A DNA stretch of 64,000 nt from Oliverpabstia intestinalis (GCF_009696065.1 NZ_VUMS01000006.1:62001-126000), one strand, 5' to 3'. Shown: positions 1 to 8,544, counted from the first letter of the stretch. Notes: a model not told the origin generated them from the sequence alone. Translations and numbers: made by a program.

Positions 1-565
1 TTTTGTGACAGGTATCCTGTAATAACTTCAGTATCGATTTTCCAGTCACATAGTCCAGCGCACCCGTCGGTTCATCGCAGAGCAGTAACTTTGGATTTTT
101 TGCCAGGGCTCTGGCTATCGCCACCCTCTGCTGTTCCCCACCTGAAAGCTGTGCCGGGAAATTATACATCCGTTCCCCAAGCCCCACTTCTTCAAGAACT
201 GTCTTTGCATCCAGCGGATCTTTACAGATCTGAAGTGCCAGCTCCACATTCTCCAGTGCAGTCAGATTTTGCATCAGGTTATAAAACTGAAACACGAAAC
301 CAATATCCTCTCTCCGATACTGGATCAACTTTTTCCCTTTCAGCTTATCCACCCGTGTTCCGTCCACAGATACTTTTCCGGTCGTTGCAGTATCCATGCC
401 GCCGAGAATATTTAGCACCGTTGTTTTTCCTGCTCCACTTGGTCCGACCACGACCACAAATTCTCCCTTTTCTACCTGAAAAGAAATACCATCCGCAGCT
501 TTGATCGTCACTTCTCCCATCTGATAGGTTTTTGTAACCTGATCCATTTCCACATATGCTGCCAT
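1..565 (-). CDS. ABC transporter ATP-binding protein (3' end outside window)
   Basis: ATPase subunit of an ABC transporter or lipoprotein-export complex of the MacB/LolD type. Translating the minus strand from ATG 565 gives 188 residues before the window ends. Visible are Walker A (GPSGAGKT), the Q-loop region (GFVFQFYNL), the signature [14 protein letters not shown] and Walker B followed by DEPTGALD, a form typical of the MacB/FtsE/LolD group. The ATG sits behind an AGGAGGG ribosome-binding site. It lies 66 bp downstream of the DUF218 gene on the same strand. The permease partner would lie beyond the left edge, so the substrate is unknown. Confidence 0.93.
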   Translation of the reverse strand, partial: MAAYVEMDQVTKTYQMGEVTIKAADGISFQVEKGEFVVVVGPSGAGKTTVLNILGGMDTATTGKVSVDGTRVDKLKGKKLIQYRREDIGFVFQFYNLMQNLTALENVELALQICKDPLDAKTVLEEVGLGERMYNFPAQLSGGEQQRVAIARALAKNPKLLLCDEPTGALDYVTGKSILKLLQDTCHK

Positions 566-631
566 AACACCCTCCTGCCTTCCGTATGAAATGATAACAT
601 CCTGTTCGTATCATCTGTTTATCCGAATCTC

Positions 632-1264
632 TCAGATACTCCATGAATCCGCTTCCCTGCAAAAGATCCGTTGCAGCTGTTCCCCACATTTTTCTACTTC
701 TCCCAGTACTTCCTTTCTGCCTTTTTGCGTATCAAACCAGTTTTCCCGGTTGATTCCCACATCCGAAGGGCAAATGAGAAAGGTTGTCTGTGGGTATAAG
801 TACTGATAATACAGCTTGCATCTTCTGGCATGCTGGGCTTTGCAGCAGATAATTGCCTTTTTCACCCGAATGCCCACTGCATCTGTCACTTTTCTGGAGT
901 TGATCGCATTCTGATAGGTAAATGTAGCCCCGTCTTCCCGCAGGATCACTTCTTCCGGCACGCCTTCTTTTAGCAGCACATCTTTTATAAATTCCCATTC
1001 CGTCTGATACGGTCCCTGATATTTTTCCTTCATGGCCTGTACCCCTGTAAATGCACCTTTTCCGATACTGTATTTTCCGGAAGGCAGTATCCAGGGTGCC
1101 ATTCCCTCTTTCCACAGTCTGGCCGCTTCTATGGACATCTGTGGAAATCCATTACCCGGTACAAAAATGATATCTGCCCTCTCCGGTTTATCCTCCACAA
1201 AAATGAAATCACTGATCTGATCTAAAAAACGTTCATATTCTCTGTCTTTCTTTTGTATTCCCAT
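632..1264 (-). CDS. DUF218 / YdcF-like protein (SanA/ElyC family)
   Basis: A 210-residue protein with the DUF218 fold: an early strand ending in ADIIFVPGNG, a central REDGATFTYQNAINSRKV segment (the usual E...T..NA motif) and a later KKAIICCKAQHARRCKLYY segment. Family members are linked to envelope and peptidoglycan homeostasis, but the biochemical role is mostly unknown. No signal peptide or membrane segment is visible, so it is probably cytoplasmic. An AAGGGAG site precedes the ATG. It lies 28 bp after the amidase gene and is probably co-transcribed with it, which fits an envelope-related role. Confidence 0.8.
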   Translation of the reverse strand: MGIQKKDREYERFLDQISDFIFVEDKPERADIIFVPGNGFPQMSIEAARLWKEGMAPWILPSGKYSIGKGAFTGVQAMKEKYQGPYQTEWEFIKDVLLKEGVPEEVILREDGATFTYQNAINSRKVTDAVGIRVKKAIICCKAQHARRCKLYYQYLYPQTTFLICPSDVGINRENWFDTQKGRKEVLGEVEKCGEQLQRIFCREADSWSI

Positions 1265-1292
1265 GGATCTGCTCCCTTCTTCATCCTGTCTT

Positions 1293-2057
1293 CTAGCGGG
1301 TTGTGATCAGAGTCTGATACCCATCCTTTCGAAGCCTTTGTTCCATCAAAACAGCATTCCCAAGCTGTTCAAAAGCTCCCACCTGGACTTTATAATATCC
1401 GTCCTGCTGTAAAATATAAGATGGATATCCCTTATCCAGAAGTTCATAATTCAGCCGGTCTGCATTTTCTTTATTTCTGAAAACTCCCACCTGCACCCGA
1501 TATAAAAGTGGATCTTCCACAGTTTCCTGATCCAGTGTACCGAGAATCGCCTCAGAAATTGCTCCTGCGATTTCTGTAAATTTTTCATCAAACAGCTGAT
1601 TATCCTGATCGTTGTTAATAAATCCTGCCTCCACCAGAAGTGCCGGCATATTTGTTCTTCGCAACACTACAAGTCCCGGTCGTTCTTTCACCCCGAGATT
1701 ACGGAATCCCACCTCCTCCAGAGCCCCGTTAATTGCCTCTGCCATCTTCAGTTTGATTCCCGACTTGTCATAGATCAGTGTCTCTACCCCCTGATACTGA
1801 TTCTGTCTTGGACTGGAATTTCTGTGAATCGAAATAAAATAATCCGCTTCTTCCCGATTTGCAATCTGCGCTTTTTCAAAGGGTGTCTGGTAGACATCCG
1901 TGGTTCTTGTATACACCACATCCTGTCCTCCTGCCTCCAGAAGTCTCCCTACTTCCAGTGCGAGCCGTAACGTATCTTCCTTTTCCTGCCTGCCAGGATA
2001 GACTGCACCCGGATCTTCTCCTCCGTGTCCACTGTCCACTACAATCTTATATGCCAT
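1293..2057 (-). CDS. N-acetylmuramoyl-L-alanine amidase with C-terminal SPOR domain
   Basis: A 254-residue Amidase_3 enzyme that would cut the bond between N-acetylmuramic acid and L-alanine in peptidoglycan. The N-terminus opens directly with the zinc-ligand motif VDSGHGGEDPGA. A conserved Glu (EKED), the second His in FISIHRNSS and a late catalytic Glu (LLVEAGFINN) follow. Residues from about 180 form two short repeats (YRVQVGVFRN, YKVQVGAFEQ) typical of a SPOR peptidoglycan-binding domain. No signal peptide is visible, as in B. subtilis CwlC-like enzymes, so release may depend on lysis of the mother cell or another route. It heads the small operon with the DUF218 gene. Confidence 0.9.
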   Translation of the reverse strand: MAYKIVVDSGHGGEDPGAVYPGRQEKEDTLRLALEVGRLLEAGGQDVVYTRTTDVYQTPFEKAQIANREEADYFISIHRNSSPRQNQYQGVETLIYDKSGIKLKMAEAINGALEEVGFRNLGVKERPGLVVLRRTNMPALLVEAGFINNDQDNQLFDEKFTEIAGAISEAILGTLDQETVEDPLLYRVQVGVFRNKENADRLNYELLDKGYPSYILQQDGYYKVQVGAFEQLGNAVLMEQRLRKDGYQTLITTR

Positions 2058-2135
2058 ATTTTTCCGCCCGTATTTCTTTTCTTCTTTTACTATATGCCGG
2101 TATACGGAGAAATGTTGTTTTATAATTTATTATAA

Positions 2136-2167
2136 CAAAAAGGACACCGGCGTAAAAGCCGATGCCC
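2136..2167 (-). terminator. intrinsic terminator after the sugar ABC operon
   Basis: Read on the minus strand, GGGCATCGGC, a TTTTAC loop and GCCGGTGTCC form a ten-pair stem (counting G-U pairs), followed by TTTTTG. It lies downstream of the ABC permease gene, beyond the inserted mobile element, and just before the amidase promoter region. Confidence 0.75.
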
Positions 2168-2186
2168 TGATTTTATAGATATTTTA

Positions 2187-2347
2187 TATTATTTGTTACT
2201 GTTCACTCCGTGCCCAGCAACACGCTGCGCGATGCACAGAATTTATGCTAATCGCATAAATTCGCGCGATATTTCTCGGGTTTTCTGTGACCTTCGCTCA
2301 CAAAAAACACCTCGCGGGATATTACCAGTGAACAGTAACTATTATTT
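2187..2347. mobile_element. MITE-like element, 145 bp (2195-2339) with 8-bp target duplication
   Basis: The 145-bp core begins GTTACTGTTCACT and ends with its exact reverse complement AGTGAACAGTAAC, giving 13-bp perfect terminal inverted repeats. It is flanked on both sides by TATTATTT (2187-2194 and 2340-2347), an 8-bp direct repeat of the kind left by transposition. The interior holds smaller palindromes (around AATTTATGC/GCATAAATT) and no ORF. The right-hand duplication contains the stop codon of the ABC permease (2342-2344). Degraded or deleted copies occur at 34627, 46714 and 47788. No transposase is in the window; a MITE mobilised in trans is inferred. Confidence 0.85.
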
Positions 2348-3193
2348 TACTGCTCCGTTTACCACGCCGTTGATAATCTGTTTCTGACAGATCAGATAGA
2401 AGATCAAAATCGGCAGCAGTGCCAGCAGATAAGAGGCGAATGCCAGGTTATAATTAGTTCCGAACTGAGTCTGGAAGTTTAACTGCGCCAGTGGTAACGT
2501 ATTTTTTCCTGTTCCGGACATGATAACCAGAGGTGTCATAACATCGTTCCAGGTACTCATAGCAGTCAGTACAGCAACGGTTGCATGCATTGGCTTCATG
2601 ATCGGGAAAATGATATTCCAGTAAGTACTCCATGTAGTAGCGCCATCCACACGTGCTGCTTCTTCCAGTGCCAGTGGAATATTTTTCAGATAACCGGAAT
2701 ATAACAGGATATTCATTGGCATAAAGAATACCACATACAGTACGATAACACCAAAACGATTGGCAATTCCGATCTGCGCAGTCTGTTTTACCAGAGGCAT
2801 CATCAGAATCGCAAACGGTACGAACATACCACTTACAATATACAGATACGCAAAATTATAAAACTTTTTATTTGCCATACTTCTTCCAATCGCATACCCC
2901 GCCAGAGAATGGATCAGAATAGCAAGGATCACGGTCACGATCGTAAGCAGTAAACTGTTCCCCAGAGAATGCCAGAAATCAGTTACCTTCATCGCTTCCG
3001 AAAAGTTCGCAAAACTCCAGGTTTTCGGAAATGCCAGTGCTCCGGCGATATCATTTGTCATCTCAGACGGCTGTTTGAACGCAATGATCACTGCCATATA
3101 CAGAGGAAAAAACACGGTGAGACAGCCGATGATCAGTAAAATGGTAATCGGCCAGTTGACTTTTGCTGTCTGATTATTTGTTTTCTTACTCAT
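2342..3193 (-). CDS. sugar ABC transporter permease (MalG/LacG type)
   Basis: A 283-residue inner-membrane permease of a carbohydrate importer (CUT1 family). About six hydrophobic segments are visible, starting with WPITILLIIGCLTVFFPLYM. The cytoplasmic EAA loop that contacts the ATPase reads EEAARVDGATTWSTYW near residue 195. The ATG overlaps the stop of the upstream permease gene by one base (TAATG), so translation is coupled. The stop codon lies within the duplicated target site of the MITE. No ATPase gene is present in the operon; a shared MsmK-type ATPase elsewhere is the usual arrangement. Confidence 0.93.
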   Translation of the reverse strand: MSKKTNNQTAKVNWPITILLIIGCLTVFFPLYMAVIIAFKQPSEMTNDIAGALAFPKTWSFANFSEAMKVTDFWHSLGNSLLLTIVTVILAILIHSLAGYAIGRSMANKKFYNFAYLYIVSGMFVPFAILMMPLVKQTAQIGIANRFGVIVLYVVFFMPMNILLYSGYLKNIPLALEEAARVDGATTWSTYWNIIFPIMKPMHATVAVLTAMSTWNDVMTPLVIMSGTGKNTLPLAQLNFQTQFGTNYNLAFASYLLALLPILIFYLICQKQIINGVVNGAVK

Positions 3194-4074
3194 TATAACT
3201 GTTCCTCCTTCTTACCCATTACTGTCATCTGGAATGCAGAGATTGCCACGATAACGACAAAGAAAAGAACTGCGTTGGCACTCTGGAAACCAAACTGTCC
3301 ACCACTCATACCATTCTGGTAGATCAGGTAAGAGATGGACTCTGTACTCTGGGACGGACCACCTTTGGTCAATGCCATAATCTGGTCAAATACCATCAGG
3401 AAGTTTTTCATACACAGCACCATATTAATCGTAAAGAATGGAATAATCAGCGGAAATGTAAGGTCTTTGAACCTTCTCCATCCGGTGGCTCCATCGATCG
3501 CACCGGCTTCATACACATCTTCCGGCACGGTCTGCAGACCGGAAATATAGATGATAGTATTCATTGCAATTGCCTGCCATGCACCTACAATAACGATACC
3601 AAACCATGCAGTACTTTCTTTTGCCAGAATACTGGAACTCAGCCATTCGATTCCTGCTGCCTGACCAGCTACCGGAAGAATATAAGTAAAGAAGAAACTA
3701 AAAATATAACCGATAACCAGTCCACCAAGAATATTCGGGATGAAATAGATTCCTCTCAGCACCGTTTTTCCTTTAATTTTCGCATTCAGTCCCAGTGCCA
3801 GAAGCAGACTGATGACATTTACAATGATCGTACAAACAATTGCATATTTAAAAGTAAATAGGTAAGATCTTCCCACGCGGGCGTCGGTAAACAGATCTTT
3901 GTAGTTTCGAAGTCCGACAAAATCATAGGTTCCATATCCTTTGAAATTTGTAAAACTATAGATAAAACCTTTGATCAGCGGTAATGTGTTAAAACAGAAA
4001 AACAGCACCAGTACCGGAATGGTAATCAGGAGAAACGTGCGCTCTCTGTCGTTGGTTTTCCCTTTCTTATTCAT
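3193..4074 (-). CDS. sugar ABC transporter permease (MalF/LacF type)
   Basis: A 293-residue membrane protein, the partner of the MalG-type permease. Hydrophobic segments begin at TFLLITIPVLVLFFCFNTLP. The EAA motif EAGAIDGATGWRRFKDLTFP lies near residue 190, and the C-terminus ends in a charged cytoplasmic tail. An AAAGGGG site precedes the ATG. It lies 17 bp after the binding-protein gene in the same operon. The substrate cannot be deduced from the sequence. Confidence 0.93.
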   Translation of the reverse strand: MNKKGKTNDRERTFLLITIPVLVLFFCFNTLPLIKGFIYSFTNFKGYGTYDFVGLRNYKDLFTDARVGRSYLFTFKYAIVCTIIVNVISLLLALGLNAKIKGKTVLRGIYFIPNILGGLVIGYIFSFFFTYILPVAGQAAGIEWLSSSILAKESTAWFGIVIVGAWQAIAMNTIIYISGLQTVPEDVYEAGAIDGATGWRRFKDLTFPLIIPFFTINMVLCMKNFLMVFDQIMALTKGGPSQSTESISYLIYQNGMSGGQFGFQSANAVLFFVVIVAISAFQMTVMGKKEEQL

Positions 4075-4091
4075 CGTTCTTATCCCCTTTC

Positions 4092-5390
4092 CTAGTTGTT
4101 ACTTCCGTTTTCTTTTTCGTAATCCTGTACTTTCTGAATCAGATCACGGTTGTAACGAACCCACTCAGTATCAAATTTCTTCAGGAATTTGTCGGTAGCA
4201 TTTTCGCTGTCATCCAACAGATAGGTCTGAATCATCGCATCTACGGACATTTCACTGGGATAATGATGATCCTGATAGTCCACCAGTTTTCCTTCGTTGA
4301 TGTATTCTTTCATACCATCCAGCATAGACGGCAGTTCGAAATCGCCTTTTTCACATGGCACGGCACTCTGATCATCAATGTATGACTGTACATTTTCATC
4401 TTCCATAAAGAAACGCAGTACTTCATATGCTTCTTCTTTGTGTTCGCAGTTTTTCATAATGGAAAACTGTAAGTCGTTACCGGAGTTTAACACATTTTCT
4501 TCTGCATTGTTGCTTGCCGGAAATACAAAGGAATCAATGTTCATATCCGGATTCACTGATTTGATCTGAGGAACGGCATAACTTCCGATCACAAACATCG
4601 CAGACTCACCTTTGGCAAATGCTGTACACGCATCGTTGTATCCGTATGCTGCCGGATTATCCTGGGCATATGCCAGAAGCGCTTTTTCTTTCTCTGCCAC
4701 TTCTCTGTAATTATCGGTAAATGTGGTATTCCCTTTATTTACCTCCGAGCACACATCAGACGGAGCCAGATCTACAGCGATCGCATTCCACGGAGCCAGA
4801 CAGGTCCAGGAATCTTTGAATCCAAAATACAGCGGCTGAATTCCTTCAGCTTCGATTCTTTCACACAAAGCAGTAAATTCATCCCATGTGGTTGGAATCG
4901 TCCAGCCATGTTCTTCAAACATATCCTTGTTGTAAAGGACACCGGCCGCATTGGCCATGTACGGCATTGCATAAACTCCGTCCATCGGCACATATTCCAG
5001 TTCTTTATCTGTCTCAAGATACGCTTCTTTAATATCATCGAGCCCGTCAAAATCCGAAATATCCATTAACATATCAGAATCAAGGAAATTAGAGTAGTTT
5101 ACATCACCGCCGATTCCGATGATATCCGGATAATCCTCACGAATAAATCTTGTTTTTAAAATAGTCATGGCATCGTTCGGAGAATCGATAACCAGTTCTA
5201 TATTGTCGTGTGTCTCATTGAATTTCTTTTCCAGCTCTTCAAATACATCTACGGCTTCCGGTTTGTACTGAACAACTTCAATTTTAACTTTTCCGTTTGT
5301 TTGTTCTTTTCCACATCCGGAAAGCATTGTTCCAACTGCCATCACGCCGGTCATTCCAAGACAAAGTGCTGCTTTTCCACGTCTTTTCAT
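4092..5390 (-). CDS. sugar ABC transporter substrate-binding lipoprotein
   Basis: A 432-residue extracellular solute-binding protein of family 1. The N-terminus has a basic start (MKRRGK), a hydrophobic core and a lipobox MLSGC with Cys at residue 26, so it is expected to be lipid-anchored outside the membrane. The body shows typical family features: NETHDNIELVIDSP, a YPDIIGIGGD strand and VLYNKDMFEEHGWTIPTTWDEF. It is the first gene of the binding protein-permease-permease operon. Its upstream region carries a 15-bp pseudo-palindrome at 5458-5472 that may be a LacI- or CcpA-type operator. Confidence 0.93.
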   Translation of the reverse strand: MKRRGKAALCLGMTGVMAVGTMLSGCGKEQTNGKVKIEVVQYKPEAVDVFEELEKKFNETHDNIELVIDSPNDAMTILKTRFIREDYPDIIGIGGDVNYSNFLDSDMLMDISDFDGLDDIKEAYLETDKELEYVPMDGVYAMPYMANAAGVLYNKDMFEEHGWTIPTTWDEFTALCERIEAEGIQPLYFGFKDSWTCLAPWNAIAVDLAPSDVCSEVNKGNTTFTDNYREVAEKEKALLAYAQDNPAAYGYNDACTAFAKGESAMFVIGSYAVPQIKSVNPDMNIDSFVFPASNNAEENVLNSGNDLQFSIMKNCEHKEEAYEVLRFFMEDENVQSYIDDQSAVPCEKGDFELPSMLDGMKEYINEGKLVDYQDHHYPSEMSVDAMIQTYLLDDSENATDKFLKKFDTEWVRYNRDLIQKVQDYEKENGSNN

Positions 5391-5689
5391 TTTCCATAAT
5401 TCCTTTCCTTATTTATCCTATAAACCGTTATGAATTCTAGTTAGTTTTGTCTGGTTTTGCAACACGTTTACAAAAACACCAATATTTTGTACAATATTTT
5501 TCCTCGTTTTTTGTCTATTATATCCAAAAAATAATTTTATTATCCTTTCCAAATCACGTATAAATTATTGTTTTTTGTATAGAATGTTGGTAGTATCGGT
5601 TCTTTTCTGCTCCCATCAAAGATTTTCAGACAATTCACAGAGCAGCAACGTGAAAATAGTTTCATTTTAATGTTTTCCATACATACTCG
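5391..5689. other. divergent intergenic region with operator-like palindrome
   Basis: AT-rich non-coding stretch between the ABC operon and the BlaI-type gene. On the minus strand TGTAAACGTGTTGCA (5458-5472) is a pseudo-palindrome centred on G, resembling LacI-family or catabolite-control operators; it misses the strict cre consensus by one base of spacing. No convincing ORF or structured RNA was seen. Confidence 0.4.
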
Positions 5690-5717
5690 TTGATTTTTTC
5701 TATAGATAGCTTATAAT
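5690..5717 (+). promoter_or_regulatory. promoter of the BlaI-type gene
   Basis: A -35 box TTGATT (5690-5695) is separated by 16 bp from a -10 box TATAAT (5712-5717), about 50 bp before the ATG at 5768. The match to the sigma-A consensus is good. Confidence 0.6.
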
Positions 5718-5767
5718 AAAAATAGTATTATTACTGATACTTGTTTATTTATGTGAAAGGAGCTTTT

Positions 5768-6142
5768 ATGCAGACACTAACCCGCAAGGAAGAACAGATT
5801 ATGCAGGCTGTATGGCAAATCGGTCACCCCTGTCTGATATCTGAGATTCTGAAAAAAGATGTAACATTGAAAAGAAATACTGTTGCACCCGGTATTATCA
5901 CACTGACAAAAAAAGGATATCTGAAAGTAGATTCCATCGGTAAGTCCATGACACGCACCGGGAGAGCCTATGCACCACTCATAGATCAGCATGCATACAA
6001 CGAACAGAAAAAACTGATTCAGTGTGTAGTAGACAGCCCGACAACAAAAGGCGGTATTTTGAATTATATTCAGTCACTGATTGATACCAATCAGGCAGAC
6101 GACGCCTTCAAAACAGCTTTAAAAGAAAAGATTGAGAAATAG
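5768..6142 (+). CDS. BlaI/MecI/CopY-family transcriptional repressor
   Basis: A 124-residue winged-helix regulator of the penicillinase-repressor family. LTRKEEQIMQAVWQIGHPCL matches the family start, and KRNTVAPGIITLTKKGYLK the recognition helix and wing; the C-terminal half should dimerise. The ATG at 5768 follows a GAAAGGAG site, so the in-frame start 27 bp upstream is unlikely. No BlaR1-type sensor protease or beta-lactamase is adjacent, so signal and target are unknown. A strong hairpin terminator follows. Confidence 0.85.
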   Translation: MQTLTRKEEQIMQAVWQIGHPCLISEILKKDVTLKRNTVAPGIITLTKKGYLKVDSIGKSMTRTGRAYAPLIDQHAYNEQKKLIQCVVDSPTTKGGILNYIQSLIDTNQADDAFKTALKEKIEK

Positions 6143-6189
6143 CAGTATTTAGTTTTATGAAAGAAGAAATAGAATATATACAAAAAAGA

Positions 6190-6250
6190 ACCGACGATTT
6201 CTGATTTTGTTTTTTTCAGAAAATACAAATCAGAAATCATCGGTTTTTCG
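6190..6250. terminator. bidirectional terminator between the BlaI-type gene and purH
   Basis: ACCGACGATTTCTGATTT and AAATCAGAAATCATCGGT form a long, almost perfect stem flanked by A-rich and T-rich runs on both sides. It can end transcription of the converging BlaI-type and purH genes. Confidence 0.85.
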
Positions 6251-6304
6251 TTTTATTACTTTACTTAGCGTAACTGTTCAACACTCTCACAGTTACTCCT
6301 GTTT

Positions 6305-7489
6305 TTAATGATGGAACAGACGGATACCGGTGAATGCCATTACCATATTGTACTTATCACAGCACTCAATCACGAGATCATCGCGGACAGATCCTCCAGG
6401 CTGAGCAATATAAGCAACACCACTTTTATGTGCACGTTCAATATTATCTGCAAACGGGAAAAACGCATCAGATCCCAGCGTAACACCTGTCAGCTGATCC
6501 AGCCATGCACGCTTCTCTTCTCTTGTGAATACTGCAGGTTTTTCAGTGAACGATCTCTCCCAGTTTCCATCACCGATCACATCCATGTATTCCTCACCCA
6601 TATAAACATCAATCGCGTTATCACGTTCTGCACGGGTAATACCCTCTTTAAACGGCAGATTCAGTACCTGTGGACTCTGGCGCAGCCACCAGTTGTCTGC
6701 TTTCTGTCCGGCCAGACGGGTACAGTGTACACGGGACTGCTGTCCGGCTCCTACACCGATGGCCTGTCCGTCTTTTACGAAACATACAGAGTTAGACTGG
6801 GTGTATTTGAGGATGATCAGAGAAATCTTCATATCTCTCTTTGCCTCTTCGGTCAGTTCTTTGTTATTTGTCACCAGATTGGAAATCAGTTCATCATCAA
6901 TTGCCAGTTCCTGTCTTCCCTGTTCAAAAGTAACACCAAACACTTCTTTATGTTCCAGTGGAGCCGGTACATAATCCGGATCAATCTGAATCACATTATA
7001 ATTTCCTTTTTTCTTCTGAGACAGAATCTCCAGAGCTTCCGGTGTATAACCCGGTGCAATTACACCGTCAGATACCTCTCTCTTGATCAGCAGGGCGGTA
7101 TCTTTGTCGCATACGTCAGACAGAGAAATAAAATCACCGAAAGAAGACATACGGTCTGCACCTCTTGCTCTTGCGTAAGCACAGGCAATCGGAGAGAAGT
7201 TTTTCCAGTCCATATCATCTACCCAGTAGATTTTTGCCAGTGTCTCACTTAACGGAAGTCCCACGGCAGCCCCTGCCGGGGATACATGTTTAAAAGAGGT
7301 TGCTGCCGCCAGACCGGTTGCCTGTTTCAGATTGGATACCAGCTGCCAGCCATTAAAAGCATCCAGAAAGTTAATGTATCCAGGCTTTCCGGAAAGCACT
7401 TTGATCGGAAGTTCCGATCCGTCATTCATATAGATTCTGGAAGGTTTCTGATTCGGGTTACATCCATACTTTAACTGTAATTCTTTCAT
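6305..7489 (-). CDS. purH: AICAR formyltransferase (stand-alone PurH transformylase domain)
   Basis: A 394-residue enzyme that would formylate AICAR with 10-formyl-THF to FAICAR, the penultimate step of IMP synthesis. Only the transformylase half of PurH is present: the catalytic Lys-His pair appears in SFKHVSPAGAA, and SNSVCFVKDGQAIGVGAGQQSR plus GSDAFFPFADNI are diagnostic. The N-terminal MGS-like cyclohydrolase domain of bifunctional PurH (about 510-530 residues) is missing. Its job is apparently taken by the PurO-like gene 16 bp upstream. Both genes lie behind a ZTP riboswitch, which senses the phosphorylated AICAR derivative that builds up when this step fails. Confidence 0.93.
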   Translation of the reverse strand: MKELQLKYGCNPNQKPSRIYMNDGSELPIKVLSGKPGYINFLDAFNGWQLVSNLKQATGLAAATSFKHVSPAGAAVGLPLSETLAKIYWVDDMDWKNFSPIACAYARARGADRMSSFGDFISLSDVCDKDTALLIKREVSDGVIAPGYTPEALEILSQKKKGNYNVIQIDPDYVPAPLEHKEVFGVTFEQGRQELAIDDELISNLVTNNKELTEEAKRDMKISLIILKYTQSNSVCFVKDGQAIGVGAGQQSRVHCTRLAGQKADNWWLRQSPQVLNLPFKEGITRAERDNAIDVYMGEEYMDVIGDGNWERSFTEKPAVFTREEKRAWLDQLTGVTLGSDAFFPFADNIERAHKSGVAYIAQPGGSVRDDLVIECCDKYNMVMAFTGIRLFHH

Positions 7490-7505
7490 TGTGCTTCTCC
7501 CTCTC

Positions 7506-8219
7506 TTATTTATTTTTATTTACAATTCTTGTCTCGCAGGTACCGTCTGCAATATCGATATAACGTACAAACAGAGATACTTTATTTTCTTCATTCAGGC
7601 TTTCCCATAACAGACCGGTAAATTCATCAATCTCATCCGGAATTGCCACAAGCTTCGGTTCTCCTTCAAAACTGGGCAGCGGATTGCCATCGCCCATATA
7701 TGTATGAATAAAATGTCCTTCCCCTGCAAGTGCTGTTCCATAAGAGAATGTATAACGGTTACAGGAGTCCGGATTTCCATTATTGCTTTTTAAGATAGAC
7801 ATTGCATAATCAAACGCTCCGTTTTCAATATGCATCACTCCGGAGATTCGAGGAGTGTAATTTGGTGCATCCGGTTCAAATTCTCTGGATGTCAGAGCCT
7901 GCTCAAATGTCAGCTGTCTGTCCATTCCCTCATAAATGGTATCTGTCTGGTCTCCGTTGGTCACGATGGTTTTATTGCCCAGCACACGTACCGGCGCATA
8001 GATAATAAGACTGGGATCCACCAGTTTGGAAGGATCAAAGGCCTGGGTACGGATTCCCTGTCCTTCTTCTACAAAGACACGGTTTCTGCTGTTTTCACTT
8101 CTTCCCATGATGAAATAGGCCGCAACTGCTTTCGTTCCGTCTGCAGATCTGCCAATTACAATTCCTCTTCCCGGGTATGAATTTCCTCTCAGTTCCTGTT
8201 CCAATGATATCATCTTCAT
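7506..8219 (-). CDS. IMP cyclohydrolase, PurO-like
   Basis: A 237-residue protein of the IMP cyclohydrolase (PurO) family, which closes FAICAR to IMP. Family-like stretches are NSYPGRGIVIGRSADGTKAVAAYFIMGRSENSRNRVF near the N-terminus and SNNGNPDSCNRYTFSYG and HTYMGDG in the C-terminal half. The ATG at 8219 follows AAAGGAG at good spacing; a longer reading from 8258 has no ribosome-binding site. Its position next to the transformylase-only PurH supports the role. PurO was first known from archaea, and the split arrangement also occurs in Clostridia. Confidence 0.85.
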   Translation of the reverse strand: MKMISLEQELRGNSYPGRGIVIGRSADGTKAVAAYFIMGRSENSRNRVFVEEGQGIRTQAFDPSKLVDPSLIIYAPVRVLGNKTIVTNGDQTDTIYEGMDRQLTFEQALTSREFEPDAPNYTPRISGVMHIENGAFDYAMSILKSNNGNPDSCNRYTFSYGTALAGEGHFIHTYMGDGNPLPSFEGEPKLVAIPDEIDEFTGLLWESLNEENKVSLFVRYIDIADGTCETRIVNKNK

Positions 8220-8268
8220 GAACAATTCTCCTTTTGTCTTATGTTTTGATTTTACCATGATCCGGATC

Positions 8269-8304
8269 GGTATAGCGAATCTTCATAACGAAAATCACTA
8301 TACC
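8269..8304. promoter_or_regulatory. inverted repeat in the pur leader
   Basis: GGTATAG (8269-8275) and CTATACC (8298-8304) are exact inverted arms, with the inner GCGAAT and AATCAC continuing the symmetry imperfectly. It lies between the riboswitch terminator and the PurO-like start codon. It could be a repressor site or a leader hairpin; no assignment is possible. Confidence 0.35.
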
Positions 8305-8352
8305 CGGCTTTTCCCGTTTTCTCCATACTACGCAGAAATTATGCTGAAAATG

Positions 8353-8446
8353 AAAAAAGCCTACAATCCGAGCTACACTGCCCAGACGGTCGGCTTCAAA
8401 CCCTTATACTCCCCGTGGTAAACTCCACTTCCGTCAGTCATATAAG
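8353..8446 (-). promoter_or_regulatory. ZTP (pfl) riboswitch with intrinsic terminator
   Basis: On the minus strand, CTTATA (8446-8441) and TATAAG form P1 around GACTGACGGA, with P2 GTGG/CCAC, then CGGGGAG and the P3 hairpin GCCGACCGTCTGGGC ending near 8379. This matches the remembered ZTP/pfl consensus (CCGNCUGGGC loop, CCAC-GGGGAG junction). AAGCC in P3 (8396-8392) can instead pair with GGCTT next to a run of six T (to 8353), making a terminator exclusive with the aptamer. ZTP or ZMP binding should let transcription continue into the PurO-like and purH genes. Confidence 0.9.
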
Positions 8447-8544
8447 TTACTTCAAAAATAGCATTTATTTTTCTTTCTGTCAACCCTCTTTTTATAATTC
8501 CGCCCTTCAGCAAACAGTGTCTTTGTATTCCTTCTTCTCCTTTT

